From Wolfiporia cocos (lineage: Eukaryota > Basidiomycota > Agaricomycetes > Polyporales > Phaeolaceae), in NCBI GenBank assembly GCA_029448655.1, contig JACCLO010000002.1, positions 2,976,001-3,040,000 of the forward strand: a stretch of DNA of 64,000 nt, read 5' to 3'. Both the position numbers and the translations under genes were made by a program. The number at the start of each line of letters is the position of its first letter. Position 1 is the first letter of the stretch. Below are positions 50,958 through 63,347 of the stretch, piece after piece. The notes below the pieces were generated by a model. The model was not told the origin of the DNA and ran no database searches. It was given only the letters and a program-made list of their open reading frames with translations.

Positions 50958-53900
50958 ATGCCGCCCTCGCTGCTGTGGCGACGCAAAACATCGACGCCGT
51001 TCTTTCCAGGCGCATGGCCCGACGCATCTGTGCCTGGTCACAGTGATGTGGACAGCGGTTTGCCTACACACTTTCAGGACGCTCCTCCGCAGCTCCCAGA
51101 GCTACTGCACATCCGCCCAGATGGCATGGAGTTGGATCTCGAGCAGGGCTGGTCTTTCCCAGTCGCCTTGGAGAAGCTTTCGTTTGAAGATAGCAATGGT
51201 GCTCAACACAGCTCGCAGAGAGTGGCGACCCCAATGGCGAGCCCCCAGTTGGCGAGAGTACCGCTCAGTACGAGTGTATCACAAGATTCATACTTGACTG
51301 CAGCGGTGGGTGTGAAAAGCTATCTTTGACGCGCATATAGTAGACATTTACCTTCGTGTCTTCGTTCAGGACTCCGAGGGCCTCCTTACGCCCGAACTTA
51401 ACCGCGTACCATGGCTTCCTTCACCCGAAGACGACGCGCAGTACGCCAACAAATCAGACTCGTTCATGGACTCCATGTATACCCAAACCTTGATGCAAAA
51501 CACGTTTAATGGCAGTTCCATATCTAGACATGATACCAGCATCGAGACGATCCCCGTACGAACCACTACATCCGCAGCTAATGACGCGAATGATCGCTCG
51601 CTACGCATCTCCATCAATCCTACCGACCCTCCTCTTCTTAATTTTGCACCTCCTCTTTCGCGTTCGACGCTTTCGCTCGACTTCGCCGATCTGAGCTATC
51701 CCTCCGGCTCCAACGATCTCCCTGCCCCCGCCCTACCATATTCACCCTCAGATTCTACACCTGCATCGTTCTTCATCCCATCTCCAAGCACCGGCAATGC
51801 AATGCCGACATTCCAGTCTCCCGTTGGGATTGCAACGACGTTTTACCCCGTGCCGAACGAGGATCGCACGATCTCGACGGACGGTGACCCAGATCAGTCG
51901 CTATACACCGCATCTTCTTCCCCGTCTTCTTACAGCCTCGCCGATTCTCCCGTTCTGCCTTCGGAGGATATTGCCGACCGTGGTATCTCAGAGACTCCCC
52001 AGCTGTATTCGCTGACCGCAACAGAGCTAGACGCCTTCGCCAGCGCTGCCGCTGCCGCCACTTCTGTTGCGAGCTCCTCGCTATCCTTCCCTACCTCCTT
52101 ACGATCCGCGCCAACGTCCGCGGAACAGTCCGCGGCGGACTCCGATGGCTACCCCTTGGACGAGTGGCGGGAACCTCTGCCACATTCGCGGGCGTACACG
52201 AATGAGTCAGGCACCCCAAGCCTCGCGTTGGCCGTCGCTGCATGTGCGAGCACGACTACAGAGCTCGGCCGCGAGCGCGTCCTCGCTGGCGACGACCACA
52301 CAGCCGACACGGACGAAGAACTCGAGCGCGAATATGAACGCGACGTGAGAATCATGCGTGCACGCCGCATGAGCGCACCTGTTCCCCCGTCGGGGGCGGA
52401 TCTCAGCGGCGACAGCCCCGTTAGCGTGCAACATACAATCAGCAGCCGCGTGGACGTCGAGCCTGTCCAACCTGTTGGCGTTCGCGCAGGCATAAGTCCT
52501 GGGAGGGGGCGTCCGGTGACATTGCCAGTGCTCGGACGTCTGCGCCAGTTTGGCGGGAGAATCATCGGCCTGCTCAGCGGGCGCAGAGGAGACATGAAAG
52601 CTACTCAGCCCGACTCACGGTCGGGAGAGGGCGATTTTGAAGTCAAGCGTACGACAGCTGTGACAAACATAGAGTATGAGTCGGTGGGTATATGCGCTCT
52701 ATAAGGACAGTGATAACATCCTGATCGCTCTTGTGGGTAGAAATATCCGATTCTTGCTCCCCAGACACCACTTCGCAAGGCCCGCGCTTCGCATCGTTCG
52801 CTCCCACTGCCTAAAGCTCTCTCCATGTCGCCAACGGCGTCCCCTAAGACGCCCCGAGCACCTCGACGCGATTCCTTCTTACCTATCGAATCCGAGCAGG
52901 CATTCAGACGTATGCCGCGCCCGTTTCGCGCGCGCGCGCGCTCCGGTGTACCCAGCTCTGGGGACAAGCAACGGGAACAGAGAGGCATCGGCGCCGATGA
53001 TGAGGGCACGCGTGCCCATGTAGTCCGTGCGCGGACACTGACGGCGCCCCCAGCGCATTTGCAGGCTGCTTCTCACCCAATAAACGGACAGCCAGAGAGA
53101 AAGGCGCGACGCTTCTCATTGTCATCCGCTCTCTCTCGATCGAAGCTGGACGCGTTGAAGACGACGGTCTTCCCGCATCCGCCATTACCAGACATTCCTC
53201 CATCATACAAGGCCGAACATGGCGCTCATGAAGGCGATGATAACGAAAGCTGGTATCAACCTGTCAGACCTGTGAGCATGATCTCTGGAATTGGGCTGGA
53301 CGCCAGTCAGAGCGAAGTAAACTTGGGACCTTCTCACCAAATCGAACATCGAGGAAACAAGAGAAACAGCGTAAGAAAATCTGGCAAGCCTACCGGCGTG
53401 CTTCCGGGTGGGGGTTATCATGCAAGGGGGACTCCGTCTGGACAACCGCTATCTTGTCCTCCTGGTGCTCAGCTAGATACAAACAAGCCGGAGGACCAGA
53501 AGAAGCGCCGGAGGGAAGCTAGAGCGACAAGCATGCTTGTCGGAAAGGAAGAAGTAGCAAGGAATGGTCTCATCGCGCAAGATGGACCCCAAAGTCGTCC
53601 CTCGCAACAATATTCGGTCGTCGAACGGGCCACCGTGCCGAGGAAATCAGACGATACCAGCATTATCAAATCAGACATACAGGAAAACGTTGCCGCGGTC
53701 GATAATAATAATAAATTGGGCAGATTCTCCTTTTCTTCCACCCTCTCTCGACGTGCCATGCGAGCCAAGAGCATGATCGTCTCTGTGGGCAGGCGCAGTA
53801 ACGACCTTGACTATGCGAGTCCGAGCGATCCAACCACCCCTCCACGCCGCGCGCGTGGGAGCACCTTCAGTACTGTCATCGACGCTGGAGTGCGGTTCGA

Positions 53901-54468
53901 TATGCTCGCGCCCGCATTCGGTCCCAATGGGCCTTCGTCACCGCAAACTATACGGCCTGAACAGATAACCTCAGAAACACGGCAGATGGACGTCATAACT
54001 ACGACTCAGGACCACGAGAGCAGTTTCTCGCCTGATTCCGCGAATTTCTCAGAAACAGAAGAGATCCACGTTGCAGAGTCAGAGTCGGAGCTGGACAGCA
54101 TGAGCTTTGCTCGTACGGCAACCCTGCAGGATAGTCTTGGGAGCATCTTCACACGCGAATTTGACATGTATCCATCTCGCCCTGCATCAGTGGCGGGAGA
54201 AGACAGCGCTGAGAACGTGCCCGTTAACTTCAGTCAAGAGACAGAAGGGGGGCCAGGCGCACTTGCAGAGCCATTGGAGGGTGGCGCGCCTTTGACGAAG
54301 CGGGTGCAGCTGAGCCCAGATGTCAGCGCGGGCATGGGCTCCATACGGTCGTCAATTGGGTCGGACGAGGACCTACGCGAACGAGAGGAGATGGAAGAAG
54401 AGAGGGGATTTCTGCGCGCTTTGGGTCTGGAGTTTGAGAACGTTGAGCAAGGGGCAACGAGCAGTTGA
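50958..54468 (+). CDS. large intrinsically disordered basidiomycete protein
   Basis: One gene of about 1,120 codons made of three long exons. Start MPPSLLWRRKTSTPFFPGAW at 50958. Intron 1 (near 51305-51368, GTGGGT...TTCAG) joins YLTAA to DSEGLLTPELNRVPW. Intron 2 (near 52683-52740, GTGGGT...GGGTAG) joins NIEYES to KYPILAPQTPLRKARASHRS, which makes two apparent genes one. The sequence is Ser/Pro/Thr/Asp-rich throughout with no recognised domain. Repeated features: RRFSLSSALSRSKLDALK and GRFSFSSTLSRRAMRAKSMI are two similar basic/Ser motifs, 200 residues apart, each resembling a kinase docking or 14-3-3 type site. The tail is acidic and predicted helical (EEMEEERGFLRALGLEFENV). Function unknown; possibly a signalling scaffold. 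Confidence 0.65.
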
Positions 54469-54825
54469 ATAACGCACCCGGTCCTTCCTGACATCGTTCA
54501 AATTAATTCGTGGTTGCATAACCTTATGATTCTCCTTATTCTCCTGCAGTTCACGGATATGTATTTACGGAGGCACTGTAATACCCATGGATCGCATTGT
54601 AATAGTCATGTCTGTAGTCGTACGTATATTATCGTGTAGTCAACCCAGCAGTCCACCGCCAAAGCATCCAGGATACATTCAAATAGGCAGGCTACGCACT
54701 CGAATGGATTGTTTATACATCTTGTATCTTTCGCCGCGTTGTCGATTCGTCGTCCCATATAATGTTGTGGCATTGCATTGCACAGAGTAAACATACAAGA
54801 GGTTTCGAGGTCATGTCATTTGAGG
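54469..54825. other. intergenic, convergent
   Basis: Between two 3' ends; nothing recognisable. Confidence 0.55.
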
Positions 54826-56126
54826 TCACAGATCCAAATCCTCGTCTGGATCATCGTCGTCGAGATCATCCGCCGAATCTGGATCATACAAGATGGCAGC
54901 GGGCTGCCTGTTACCGCCAGTGCCTTCGGCTGGTCGCTCTGTAGAACTCAGTTAGTACTGCGGCGTTCAGGATCATACGAGGCCTACCATCATGCGCGTA
55001 TGGCAAAGGTACCTGAGAGCGCGATTGCTGTTGCTGTGGGGTGAGGTTGAGGTTGAATGAAAGATTTTGTGTAGGGTCAGGTCCGCTCTAGGCAGATGCG
55101 AGGCTTGAAGTTAGCCATGCGAATGGATAATGCTCGAACAACGAAATGAACAACGAACCCCTTCCACTGTCTTCCTTTCCCATAGGTGCTTTGTACTTTC
55201 AAGATCCCTGAGTTCGCGAGGTCCACCGCCTGAAGGACTGCTGGACCATCCCTCAAGTACACGCTCGACGCCTCGCCGTCGGCCTGAGCCGTCGGCACCG
55301 CGCACGAGCACTTCCACAGCAAACTCGCTTCCGCCGGAGCCTTGACCTCCAGTGCCAAAGACTAGTTTCTCCAGTTCATGGTGCCTTTCTGTGATGGGAA
55401 TGAAGACGCTCCAGAACTTTTCTGGTGGGCTTAGCGGCGGGGGAAGCGTGAGGTATGCTGTGGCAATGTGCGTAAGAAGTGCGGTGGGATGTGCTGTGAC
55501 ATGAGATAACGTCGCAGAGAACCTCGTCTGCACGAGTGTCGGTATGAGGGGCGACGGTGCGAGGACATGGATAACGAGTCGGGAAGGACCTGCGGGCAGA
55601 ATATTAGTAGAAGACGAGTTCGATCAGATTGACAACCTCACTACTTCGCGCGCGGACCACCGCGAGTAGCTCAGACAGAAATTTCTCTGCCCTCGCGAGA
55701 GAGCCCAAGTCCGAGAGCAGGGTGTCCGCAGAGTCAATCACAACGTCGAGGGGGCCCGAAGGTGCTGATCTGCTCGGTAAGATCTTCTGCAGCGGCAATC
55801 ATGCACCCCCACGGACACTCACCCGAGCGCACGTTGTTCAAAATCTCTTTCCTCACATCGAGATCATCGTAACCAGGGACGTTGCTTGTCCAGTCAAAAG
55901 CCTTGACGCGTTCGCCGTCTGGTGTTGATATGAGAGCCGATGGAGGATAGCAGAGACAGAACAGCAGGAGAGATTCTGCTGTACTGCGACTGGCGCACCA
56001 AACGATGTGGCGGAGGACCGGGACACATGACTGGGCAGTCGAGGATTGCAGCAGGAGGAATGACTGCTGCTTGCGCGAGCTCGTGAGAGTAGATGCAAGG
56101 AGAGGCGCCATGACATTTCCCGACAC
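54826..56126 (-). CDS. ELP5: Elongator subunit ELP5
   Basis: RecA-like subunit of the Elp4-5-6 ring of Elongator, which modifies wobble uridines of tRNAs. Start MSGNVMAPLLASTLTSSRKQ at 56126 (56111 is an alternative ATG). Exon 1 holds FLLLQSSTAQSCVPVLRHIV and VKAFDWTSNVPGYDDLDVRK; exon 2 PSGPLDVVIDSADTLLSDLG and KFLSELLAVVRA; exon 3 GPSRLVIHVLAPSPLIPTLV and TALLTHIATAYLTLPPPLSP. The C-terminal exons read PTQNLSFNLNLTPQQQQSRS, VPLPYAHDG and an acidic end AILYDPDSADDLDDDDPDED, LDL then TGA at 54826-54828. The NLSFNL...Q-x-x-R-x-x-VPLPY tail and acidic end are the IKI1/ELP5 signature. About 330 aa with four or five introns. Confidence 0.85.
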
Positions 56127-56259
56127 ACCCGAATGTTCTCAGGCAGGCCTGTCCTCAACCTCTATCGCGCGCGCTGTGCAGCTTGCCAGACATGGCGGAC
56201 GCGAATGTTGGTGATCCGCGCATATTGCCAATAAGCTTCATGACCGCTGATGGCGATGT

Positions 56260-57579
56260 ATGATGCAGGTTCCGTTCCCGGTAGACTACTCCATCGAGGC
56301 GCTGCCAAAATCCTCGCGGATCAGGGAGTTGTATCCAGAGGATATATTCCCAAACGGCAGCTTCAAACACTGAGTGTATGCGTGTTATAATTGACCGAAT
56401 GCTCAGGCAACTATCTGCAATTGCCGTACGGGCGGATGCGCTACTGGCTGCTGGGCCCAGAGAGTGGCACCAAGGTCAGCACACCTTTTCAATGTAAATT
56501 ATTTCTATGCGTGTTGACGTGACTGCAGGTTGTCCTTGTTCATGGCCTCAATACTCCTAGCGTTACTTGGATCAATATCGCGCCCGCTCTCGCGTCGCGA
56601 GGTTATAGGGTGTTGGTATACGGTGCGGCCCCAGTTGATCGTGCTTCGCCAAGATGCTCATAAGGCGTATGGCTGACACCGCAGATCTGTATGGCAAAGG
56701 ATACTCTCAGGCGCCTAAGACTACCTACCATGTCAATCTGTTCGTCACTCAGCTCGCCCTGCTGCTACAATACCTACACTGGGACAATGCACATATCGCC
56801 GGATTCTCCATGGTGTCTCCCGTCTTATGCGTGGAGTTGTGATAACCCCTGCTAAACACATTCCTCTTGTACTTTCATAGGGAGGGGGGATCACAGCTGC
56901 CTTTGCAGCCGTTTTGCCTCACCTTGTCGCGGGCAAGATCATCTTGATGGCGTCAGCAGGGGTTCATGATGTGAACAGGAATTTATTTTTGACGATGCCA
57001 AGTAATTTTACTCATCCCATCTCACAGGCATCCGATCCTGGACCTGAGAAGCCTGCGGTGAGTAGCTAGCGGCCTTTTGCATTCAACGAGCAGCCTCTGA
57101 CCTCAACGCACCGCAGTCAGCGGCCGCAGCTCCTGTCCCACAATTTGGCGAGGTGCGGTGATGACCAACCTATCTTTGGCGGATATTGTGTTTATCCCTT
57201 TCACAGCTCATTGATTTGCAAGCTGAATTGTTACCGGGCTACACAGCTGCAGTCCAAAGTTGTCTACAAGATGGCCCAATCCATGACCTCCTTTGGGCAT
57301 TCGACAAGATAGCCATCACTCGCGTGGGCTCTGGACAGGAAGTGCAGGTGCTTATTATACATGTACGCCACACTCGTACTTTCATCCCACGGCGCCAACT
57401 GACATTATTTCTAGGGCACCGACGACTACCTAGTCAGGTATTCAGACTCTCTTGAGATCAGCCGCCGTATTCCGTCTGCGAAGCTGGTAACTGTCGAGGG
57501 TGCAGGGCACGATTTCACAGCCAGGGATGGTCATTGGCAGCAGGTTGCCGACGCTATGTTGGAATTCCTGGACACATGA
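56260..57579 (+). CDS. alpha/beta hydrolase-fold protein
   Basis: Alpha/beta hydrolase of unknown substrate. Start chosen at MMQVPFPVDYSIEALPKSSR (56260), giving RIRELYPEDIFPNG, then NYLQLPYGRMRYWLLGPE. The catalytic triad is visible: nucleophile Ser in AGFSMGGGITAAF (codon 56807-56809, split after SM by an intron), Asp in HGTDDYLVRYS, His in VEGAGHDFTARDG. Oxyanion region: VVLVHGLNTPSVTW. Ends VADAMLEFLDT at TGA 57577-57579. About 310 aa and eight introns. The first intron (56357-56406) appears to have a GC donor (AACG|GCAGCT), because the usual GT choices put a stop in frame. Confidence 0.8.
56357..56406 (+). other. candidate GC-AG intron or damaged donor
   Basis: 50-nt intron, GCAGCT...ATGCTCAG with TTGAC branch site, needed to join FPNG to NYLQLPYGRMR. 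The donor is weaker than the GCAAGT consensus, so a GT-to-GC mutation of a normal site is also possible. Confidence 0.45.
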
Positions 57580-57755
57580 GTGTAATATATGATGTATCGC
57601 AGAAGGCCCCCAGCCGACAAGGATCGCAGTTACTTTGTGTCACGTATTGCTAGGTGGAATTAGATGGACAGCTTGTCAAGTGACAGAGCAACGTGTATAA
57701 ATCAAGGACGCCGCTTTTGATTGATTGATCATTCATAACAACGGTGAAGTATGTA

Positions 57756-58675
57756 CTACTTCTTCCATCCAGCTCTATCCAGGATCCAGATAGAACTCTG
57801 CCATCGCATGACACCCCGTTTTTGAGCCTTCTGCTCGACCCGAAATCCAACATTGCCCAAAGCTTCTTCTACATGTGGCTCCAATGGTGAGCTGCTCGCT
57901 CTGATGCCCTGGACATTTTCGTCATAGCTAAATGCATGTTTGACGGCATGGGCCAGCAGATCATGCTGCATGCCCGCTTGGCGATACAACTCCTCGACGT
58001 AGAAGTGGCGGATGGTCGCAACAGACGATGTGCCCTTTGCGAGTGCAAACTTTCGCTGCCGAATGCCTGCTCGCTGTCGGACGTTTGAGGAAGACAACAT
58101 GGACGATGCGACGCCCTTGTCGGAGGTGGAGTCGAGAGAAGCGTCGACTGCAATAAGTCCCACAAATTTGTCGCCGTACTCGAGTAGCCAAAACCCGGAG
58201 GACGCGGAGCGCGAATAGTATGATGGGATATCGACGAGGTCTGGGCGGCGTAGGACGTCTTGTGTGTCTTCTTCAAACGTGGGTCGATTGAGCCTGTGGA
58301 TAGGCGAGTTGTGAATACGAAACCAAATGCGCAATGTGAGCGCATACTCACCAGTCGCAAAGAAACATGAGCGATACGGCCATGGCAGCAAATACAGGCA
58401 ACGGGCTTAGGTACCGCAACATCCCATATTCAGAATCCGGCCACCAGCCCATTACTTGTATGAGCACGCATGATAGTGCAACCCAAAGTGCCAATGCAAG
58501 CGGATGTGTATATACTTTGTTGATTTAATAGTATGTATACAACAAAGCGACATTTATGCCCACCTTTTTGATTTGCAACGGCTAGTGGCTCCATGCAACT
58601 TTTCCCAATAATGAAACGCACCAGCTTCTCATCTGTGGGCTGGAAGGGGCGAATTCTGGCAGTTGGCTCAACCAT
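57756..58675 (-). CDS. membrane-associated GNAT N-acetyltransferase
   Basis: GNAT-fold acetyltransferase with an N-terminal membrane hairpin, resembling NAT8-like fungal proteins. Start MVEPTARIRPFQPTDEKLVR at 58675. TM segments: LALALWVALSCVLIQVMGWW and LSPLPVFAAMAVSLMFLCDW. After an intron near 58352-58295 come DIPSYYSRSASSGFWLLEYG, KFVGLIAVDAS (strand beta-4), and the acetyl-CoA site RHFYVEELYRQAGMQHDLLA (a variant of the Q/R-x-x-G-x-G/A loop), then EPHVEEALGNVGFRVEQKAQ. Ends WILDRAGWKK and stop at 57756. About 270 aa, three exons. Substrate unknown. Confidence 0.8.
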
Positions 58676-58938
58676 TGCATCGAGCTTTGTGGTAGTCGCC
58701 GGTCGTCTCGAGAAATGCCAGACGGGCTGAACAGCTGGAGAGTCTGGCCATTTTTAAACGAGCTACTTGATTATATGGGTTTCTGCGCAAGGGGTGAACG
58801 CACGTTCGTCCGTCAACCACAAGTGGGCACGTGATCGATCACAATGGCGCGTCTGATCAAGGGCCGATCGGCCAGATTCAGATCCGTGCACTTCCACTTC
58901 ACCACCACCAGGCTCGCTTGTCAACTCTCATCGCGAAG

Positions 58939-60427
58939 ATGCTGATCAAGAAAACGTATGTCGATGTTCCGTCTAAGCTTGACCCGAAAGGGGGAAATAT
59001 CAGAATCTTCGTGATCTCGCCCAACATTCCCGCATATCCCCAGGCCAAGTTCCCAGGTAACAGCCTGATGCAGCCTGATGATTGGAGGACATGTCGCGCT
59101 GACAATTATTGTGCGATGAGGCGTTGTATGCTTTAGGTAACCTGATTGTCACGAGTCAACGATACTATATATGCTCAGCGGCATTGCTTGTATAGTGAGA
59201 TTTATCAAGTTACCGGTCCTGTCGAGCGGTTCGCAGGTCAAATCGCCAGTCATGGCTATGTAGTGGGGACGTACTTGCACACTTGCGGGGTGATATGAAT
59301 GAACCTAATCGATCATATCGACAGCCTGCCCCTCGAGCTTTCATGAATTTGAGGGACCGGAGCCCATACCTTATGACGTAGAAGGCCCGCCCTGATTTCG
59401 CAGGCCGAGTATCTGCAGCCTCACCATGCTTGTCCACAGGTACTGACCGAGGAAACAAGTACAAGGTGTGTGCACTGCGTGATAAACTAATACCTACTCC
59501 TCATCGAATAAAATATAGGCAGAGAAAGAACTCGCAGGGTATGACGAGGTTCGTACTCGAGTCTCGGCTTGCTAGTTGCATATTCAGACAGTCGTCCACC
59601 TCAGGATGCAACGCTAGCCATCGATCTCCTCTGCTCACTCCCAAACTGCAATGGTCGCATTGCTGGTGCGTAATACGATCGAGGAACTTCTTTCCGGTCG
59701 AGATTATTTTTCGTAGCAACTGGCATGTGCCTTGGCGGTCACTTGGTGCGCGTGCTCATGATCGAGATCGATCCCCCTACTCATGCGTACCTTACAGGCG
59801 TTCCGTGTATGCAAATTCTGTTCGAGACACTGCATGCTCAGGGCCGCTAACGGCACGCGCAGGCCGCATTCGACGCACGCGTCCTGGCCTCCGTCTGCTT
59901 CTTTGCCACGGACATCCACAGCGCGACCCTCGGCAAGGGCCAGAACGATGACTCGCTCGTGCGCGTGCGTAATGGAGATCTGACTGGAAAGGGCGAACTG
60001 GTGGTATGTATCATGAGTGCCCAGAGCGCTGCGGATCACTCATTATTATTCTGTAGATGATATTCGGGAAGCAGGTACGATCCCCGTGTCTTCTTCACAA
60101 ACGTGAAACCAACCATCACAGGATACACACGTCCCCCGCGTAGGCAGGGACCTCATCCGGACGACCCTCGAAGATGCGAATGTCACCACCTCCGTAAGTG
60201 CTTGTCATCCAATTTTGACATACTGTCTATTCGAACTGACTCTTCGATAGTTCCTAGAAGTGCAAGCCCAACATGCATTCATTCGAGACGAATCGTCCAA
60301 AGACCGATGGGACGCAGCGCTCACAAGGACACTCTTCGGCTTCATGGTCGAGGTCTTCGAACGCACTGTAGGGAGGGACCTGGGCCCAAGGTTGGGTAGT
60401 GGAGGTGCCATTGAGCATGTCTGCTGA
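58939..60427 (+). CDS. dienelactone hydrolase-family protein, possibly damaged
   Basis: Alpha/beta hydrolase of the dienelactone hydrolase (DLH) family, cytosolic in known members. Start MLIKKTYVDVPSKLDPKGGN at 58939. Exons read YSEIYQVTGPVERFAGQIAS, CPSSFHEFEGPEPIPYD, GTDRGNKYK, AEKELAGYDE, DATLAIDLLCSLPNCNGRIA, then TGMCLGGHLAFR (nucleophile Cys, as in DLH), ARVLASVCFFATDIHSATLG, KQDTHVPRVGRDLIRTTLED, and QAQHAFIRDESSKDRWDAAL with the catalytic His; ends LGSGGAIEHVC then TGA at 60425-60427. Two junctions fail: before YSEIYQ (about 59057-59190) no GT-AG pair keeps the frame, and after GYVV the expected donor reads GG at 59267. Either the gene is decaying, or splicing here is unusual. Downstream exons are intact. 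Confidence 0.72.
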
Positions 60428-60766
60428 ACGGATACAACATTTGCGATGCCGGTCGACAATTGTTGACATCGATATTGAAGCTGAAGCTTGAGATTTTAAA
60501 CCCCCAGCCATGTCGAGATGTCTCCTCGCTAAGCTCACGCATGAAACGAAACTCCAAACTTGATTCCTAGCGATACAAACGATGCCGCTTCTCATTCTCG
60601 ACGACATCGCGGATACGGGACATTCGGTGCAAGCACCGGTGTTTTCGTCATCGTGAATACAACATTGGTGATAGCAGAGCACAGTTTGCAGCAGTATGGG
60701 TACCATGCGAAAGTGAAGGACGAGAAGACAGAAGAAACCGAGAAAAATGAGTGTACTCTAAGCAGT
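60428..60766. other. intergenic, convergent
   Basis: Between DLH-family gene and TEF1 3' ends. Nothing recognisable. Confidence 0.55.
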
Positions 60767-62538
60767 TTACTTCTTCTTGCCCGCCTTCTCCGCAGACTTG
60801 GTAACTGCAAGGTATCGTAAGTATAAGGCGAAACGGAGTGGATCAAACTAAGCTTACCCTTGCCACCAGACTTGTCGGTCTTGTCAACAGACTTGATGAT
60901 ACCGACAGCGACGGTCTGCCGCATGTCACGGACGGCGAAACGACCGAGAGGTGGGTACTCGTTGTAAGACTCAACGCACATGGGCTTGCTGGGCACGAGC
61001 TTCGCAATGCAAGCGTCGCCGGACTTGACGAACTTGGGGCTCGCCTCGAGCGACTTACCCGTACGACGGTCGATCTTCTCGATGAGCTCAGCGAACTTGC
61101 AGGCAATGTGGGCGGTGTGGCAGTCAAGGACGGGCGCGTAGCCGGCACCAATCTGACCAGGGTGGTTGAGGATGATGACCTGAGCGGTGAAGGAGGCGGC
61201 CTCCTTGGCGGGGTCGTTCTTAGAGTCGGACGCAACGTTACCACGGCGAATATCCTTGACCGACACGTTCCTGCGGAAGGGATGGTAAGGAACGACAGTA
61301 CAATTGCAGAAAATGGATGACTTACTTGACGTTAAAGCCGACGTTGTCACCAGGGACACCCTGCTCGAGCTGCTCGTGGTGCATCTCGACGGACTTGACT
61401 TCGGTGGTCACGTTCGAAGGCGCGAAGGTGACGACCATACCGGCCTTGATGACACCAGTCTCAACACGACCGACGGGCACCGTACCGATACCACCGATCT
61501 TGTAGACATCCTGGAGAGGGAGACGGAGAGGCTTGTCGGAGGGACGGACGGGGGGCTCGATGGCGTCGATAGCGTCGAGGAGCGTCTTGCCTTTGACAAC
61601 ACCCGCCTTGGTCTCCTTGGTCCAGCCCTTGTACCACGGCATGCTGAAAAGCGCATATAGTCAGATATACTGTTGCAGCAACGCACATTGGCCAGCAAGA
61701 CACTCACTTGGCGGACTCCTCCAACATGTTGTCGCCGTGCCAGCCGGAGATGGGAACGAACGCGACTGCCTTGGGGTTGTAACCAACCTTCTTGATGAAG
61801 GTGGACGTCTCCTTAACGATTTCGTTGAAACGGTCCTCACTCCACTACAAAAGACTTAGCACAACACTTTACACCCGCGAATATGCTGCTTACCTTGGTG
61901 GTGTCCATCTTGTTGATGGCGACGATGAGCTGCCTGACACCGAGGGTGAAGGCAAGGAGAGCATGCTCGCGAGTCTGACCGTCCTTGGAGATACCGGCCT
62001 CGAACTCACCAGTGCCGGCGGCAATGATGAGGATAGCGCAATCGGCCTGGGAGGTACCAGTGATCATGTTCTTGATGAAGTCACGGTGACCAGGGGCGTC
62101 AATAACCTGAATGGACTTCGTGAGGACGCGCTGGCTCCTGATACAGAGGCTATCGACATACGGTGACCATGAACTTGGGGGTCTCGAACTTCCAGAGGGC
62201 GATATCGATGGTGATACCACGCTCACGCTCAGCCTTGAGCTTGTCGAGCACCCAGGCTACACAACGATGGTCAGTCAAGTGATTACACCTGGGCAAGATT
62301 AAAGACAACTGACCATACTTGAACGAACCCTTGCCGAGCTCAGCAGCCTCCTTCTCGAACTTCTCGATGGTACGCTTGTCGATACCACCGCACTTGTAGA
62401 TCAAGTGACCGGTGGTGGTCGACTTGCCGGAATCGACGTGGCCGATGACTATCGATAGTCAGTATATGCGCCGATATGGTTCGATGGGCGAGGATAAGAC
62501 TCACCGACTACGTTAACGTGGGTCTTCTCCTTTCCCAT
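60767..62538 (-). CDS. TEF1: translation elongation factor 1-alpha
   Basis: GTPase delivering aminoacyl-tRNA to the ribosome. Starts [20 protein letters not shown] at 62538, with the P-loop GHVDSGKST. Then [20 protein letters not shown] (switch I), [20 protein letters not shown] (G3), [20 protein letters not shown] (G4), and later [60 protein letters not shown]. Ends [13 protein letters not shown] at TAA 60767-60769. About 460 aa. Seven or eight short introns split it, more than in many fungi. The leader has a 142-nt GT-AG intron (62628-62769), as is common for TEF1. Confidence 0.96.
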
Positions 62539-63347
62539 TTTTGATGTCTGGCAACGAAGACGATGTCAGTCCCGAACCCATATTGAACACCGAGGCGATG
62601 GGTGGTTGTTTGTCGATCTCCCGTGTACTGAAATCAGGAGATAACAAGGCATTTGTAGTTTTTTTCGCGTCTCGGTCACCCCAGAGCAGCTTACATAGAT
62701 CTCTCTCGCACACGAGATGACGACGACGACGATCTCAAGTGTATAGAGTGTTACAGAAGTAAAACTCACTTTGAAGCGTAAAGAAGGTGTAAGGAAAACG
62801 GGAGGGAGAGCGAGGGAAGATGAGGGTAAGAGGAAACGGAGGAGGATCTGATGTTTTGGCTTATGTAGCCCGCACGGCCTCGAAAAATTTAGCGATCGAT
62901 GCGTGATCAGATTGCACAAAACAGCTCCGGCCGGAGCCCGGTGGCGCCGCCCCACGCGGCCGGCCATGCGGCCGGCGCATCCACTTTTGGTCTTCTCTCA
63001 GCCGGCCGCGGATGGTAATCTATCGCACAGGCTAGTCTGCTACATCCTAAGAACAACATGAATACTGAAGTTGAGGGGGCTTTGGGTGCGATGTAGATAC
63101 TAACTTGCATGTCAACAGATAATGTAATGTATGGCACAGCAGGAGTCGGAGTCAATGCAAACAGATATAACTTACACGGAAGCGAGAGGGGAGTCACCCC
63201 GCCAGGTGAAATGCGGAAGCAGCTTCCCAGCTCGCGCTTCGACACAGGGCCATCAGATAACATACCTGCGGGATAACAGTCTCGTCAGCGGATTCACTAG
63301 CGTCTGATTCACACTGCACGCACAAACCACGCGGACCACATCCATGT
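62539..63347. promoter_or_regulatory. TEF1 promoter and leader, GC-rich palindromes
   Basis: Contains the TEF1 leader intron (62628-62769) and the C/T-rich leader upstream of it. CTCCGGCCGGAG (62924-62935) is a perfect palindrome, followed by several CGGCCG/GCCGGC words between 62955 and 63010. Confidence 0.5.

Noticed and set aside
52825..54468. A separate gene starting at MSPTASPKTPRAPRR (52825)
   Set aside because: The frame continues upstream without a stop to an acceptor at about 52740, and joins in phase to the preceding long exon, so one gene is more likely.
60838..62302. Several plus-strand frames (up to 160 codons) across TEF1
   Set aside because: Antisense shadows caused by the strong codon bias of TEF1.
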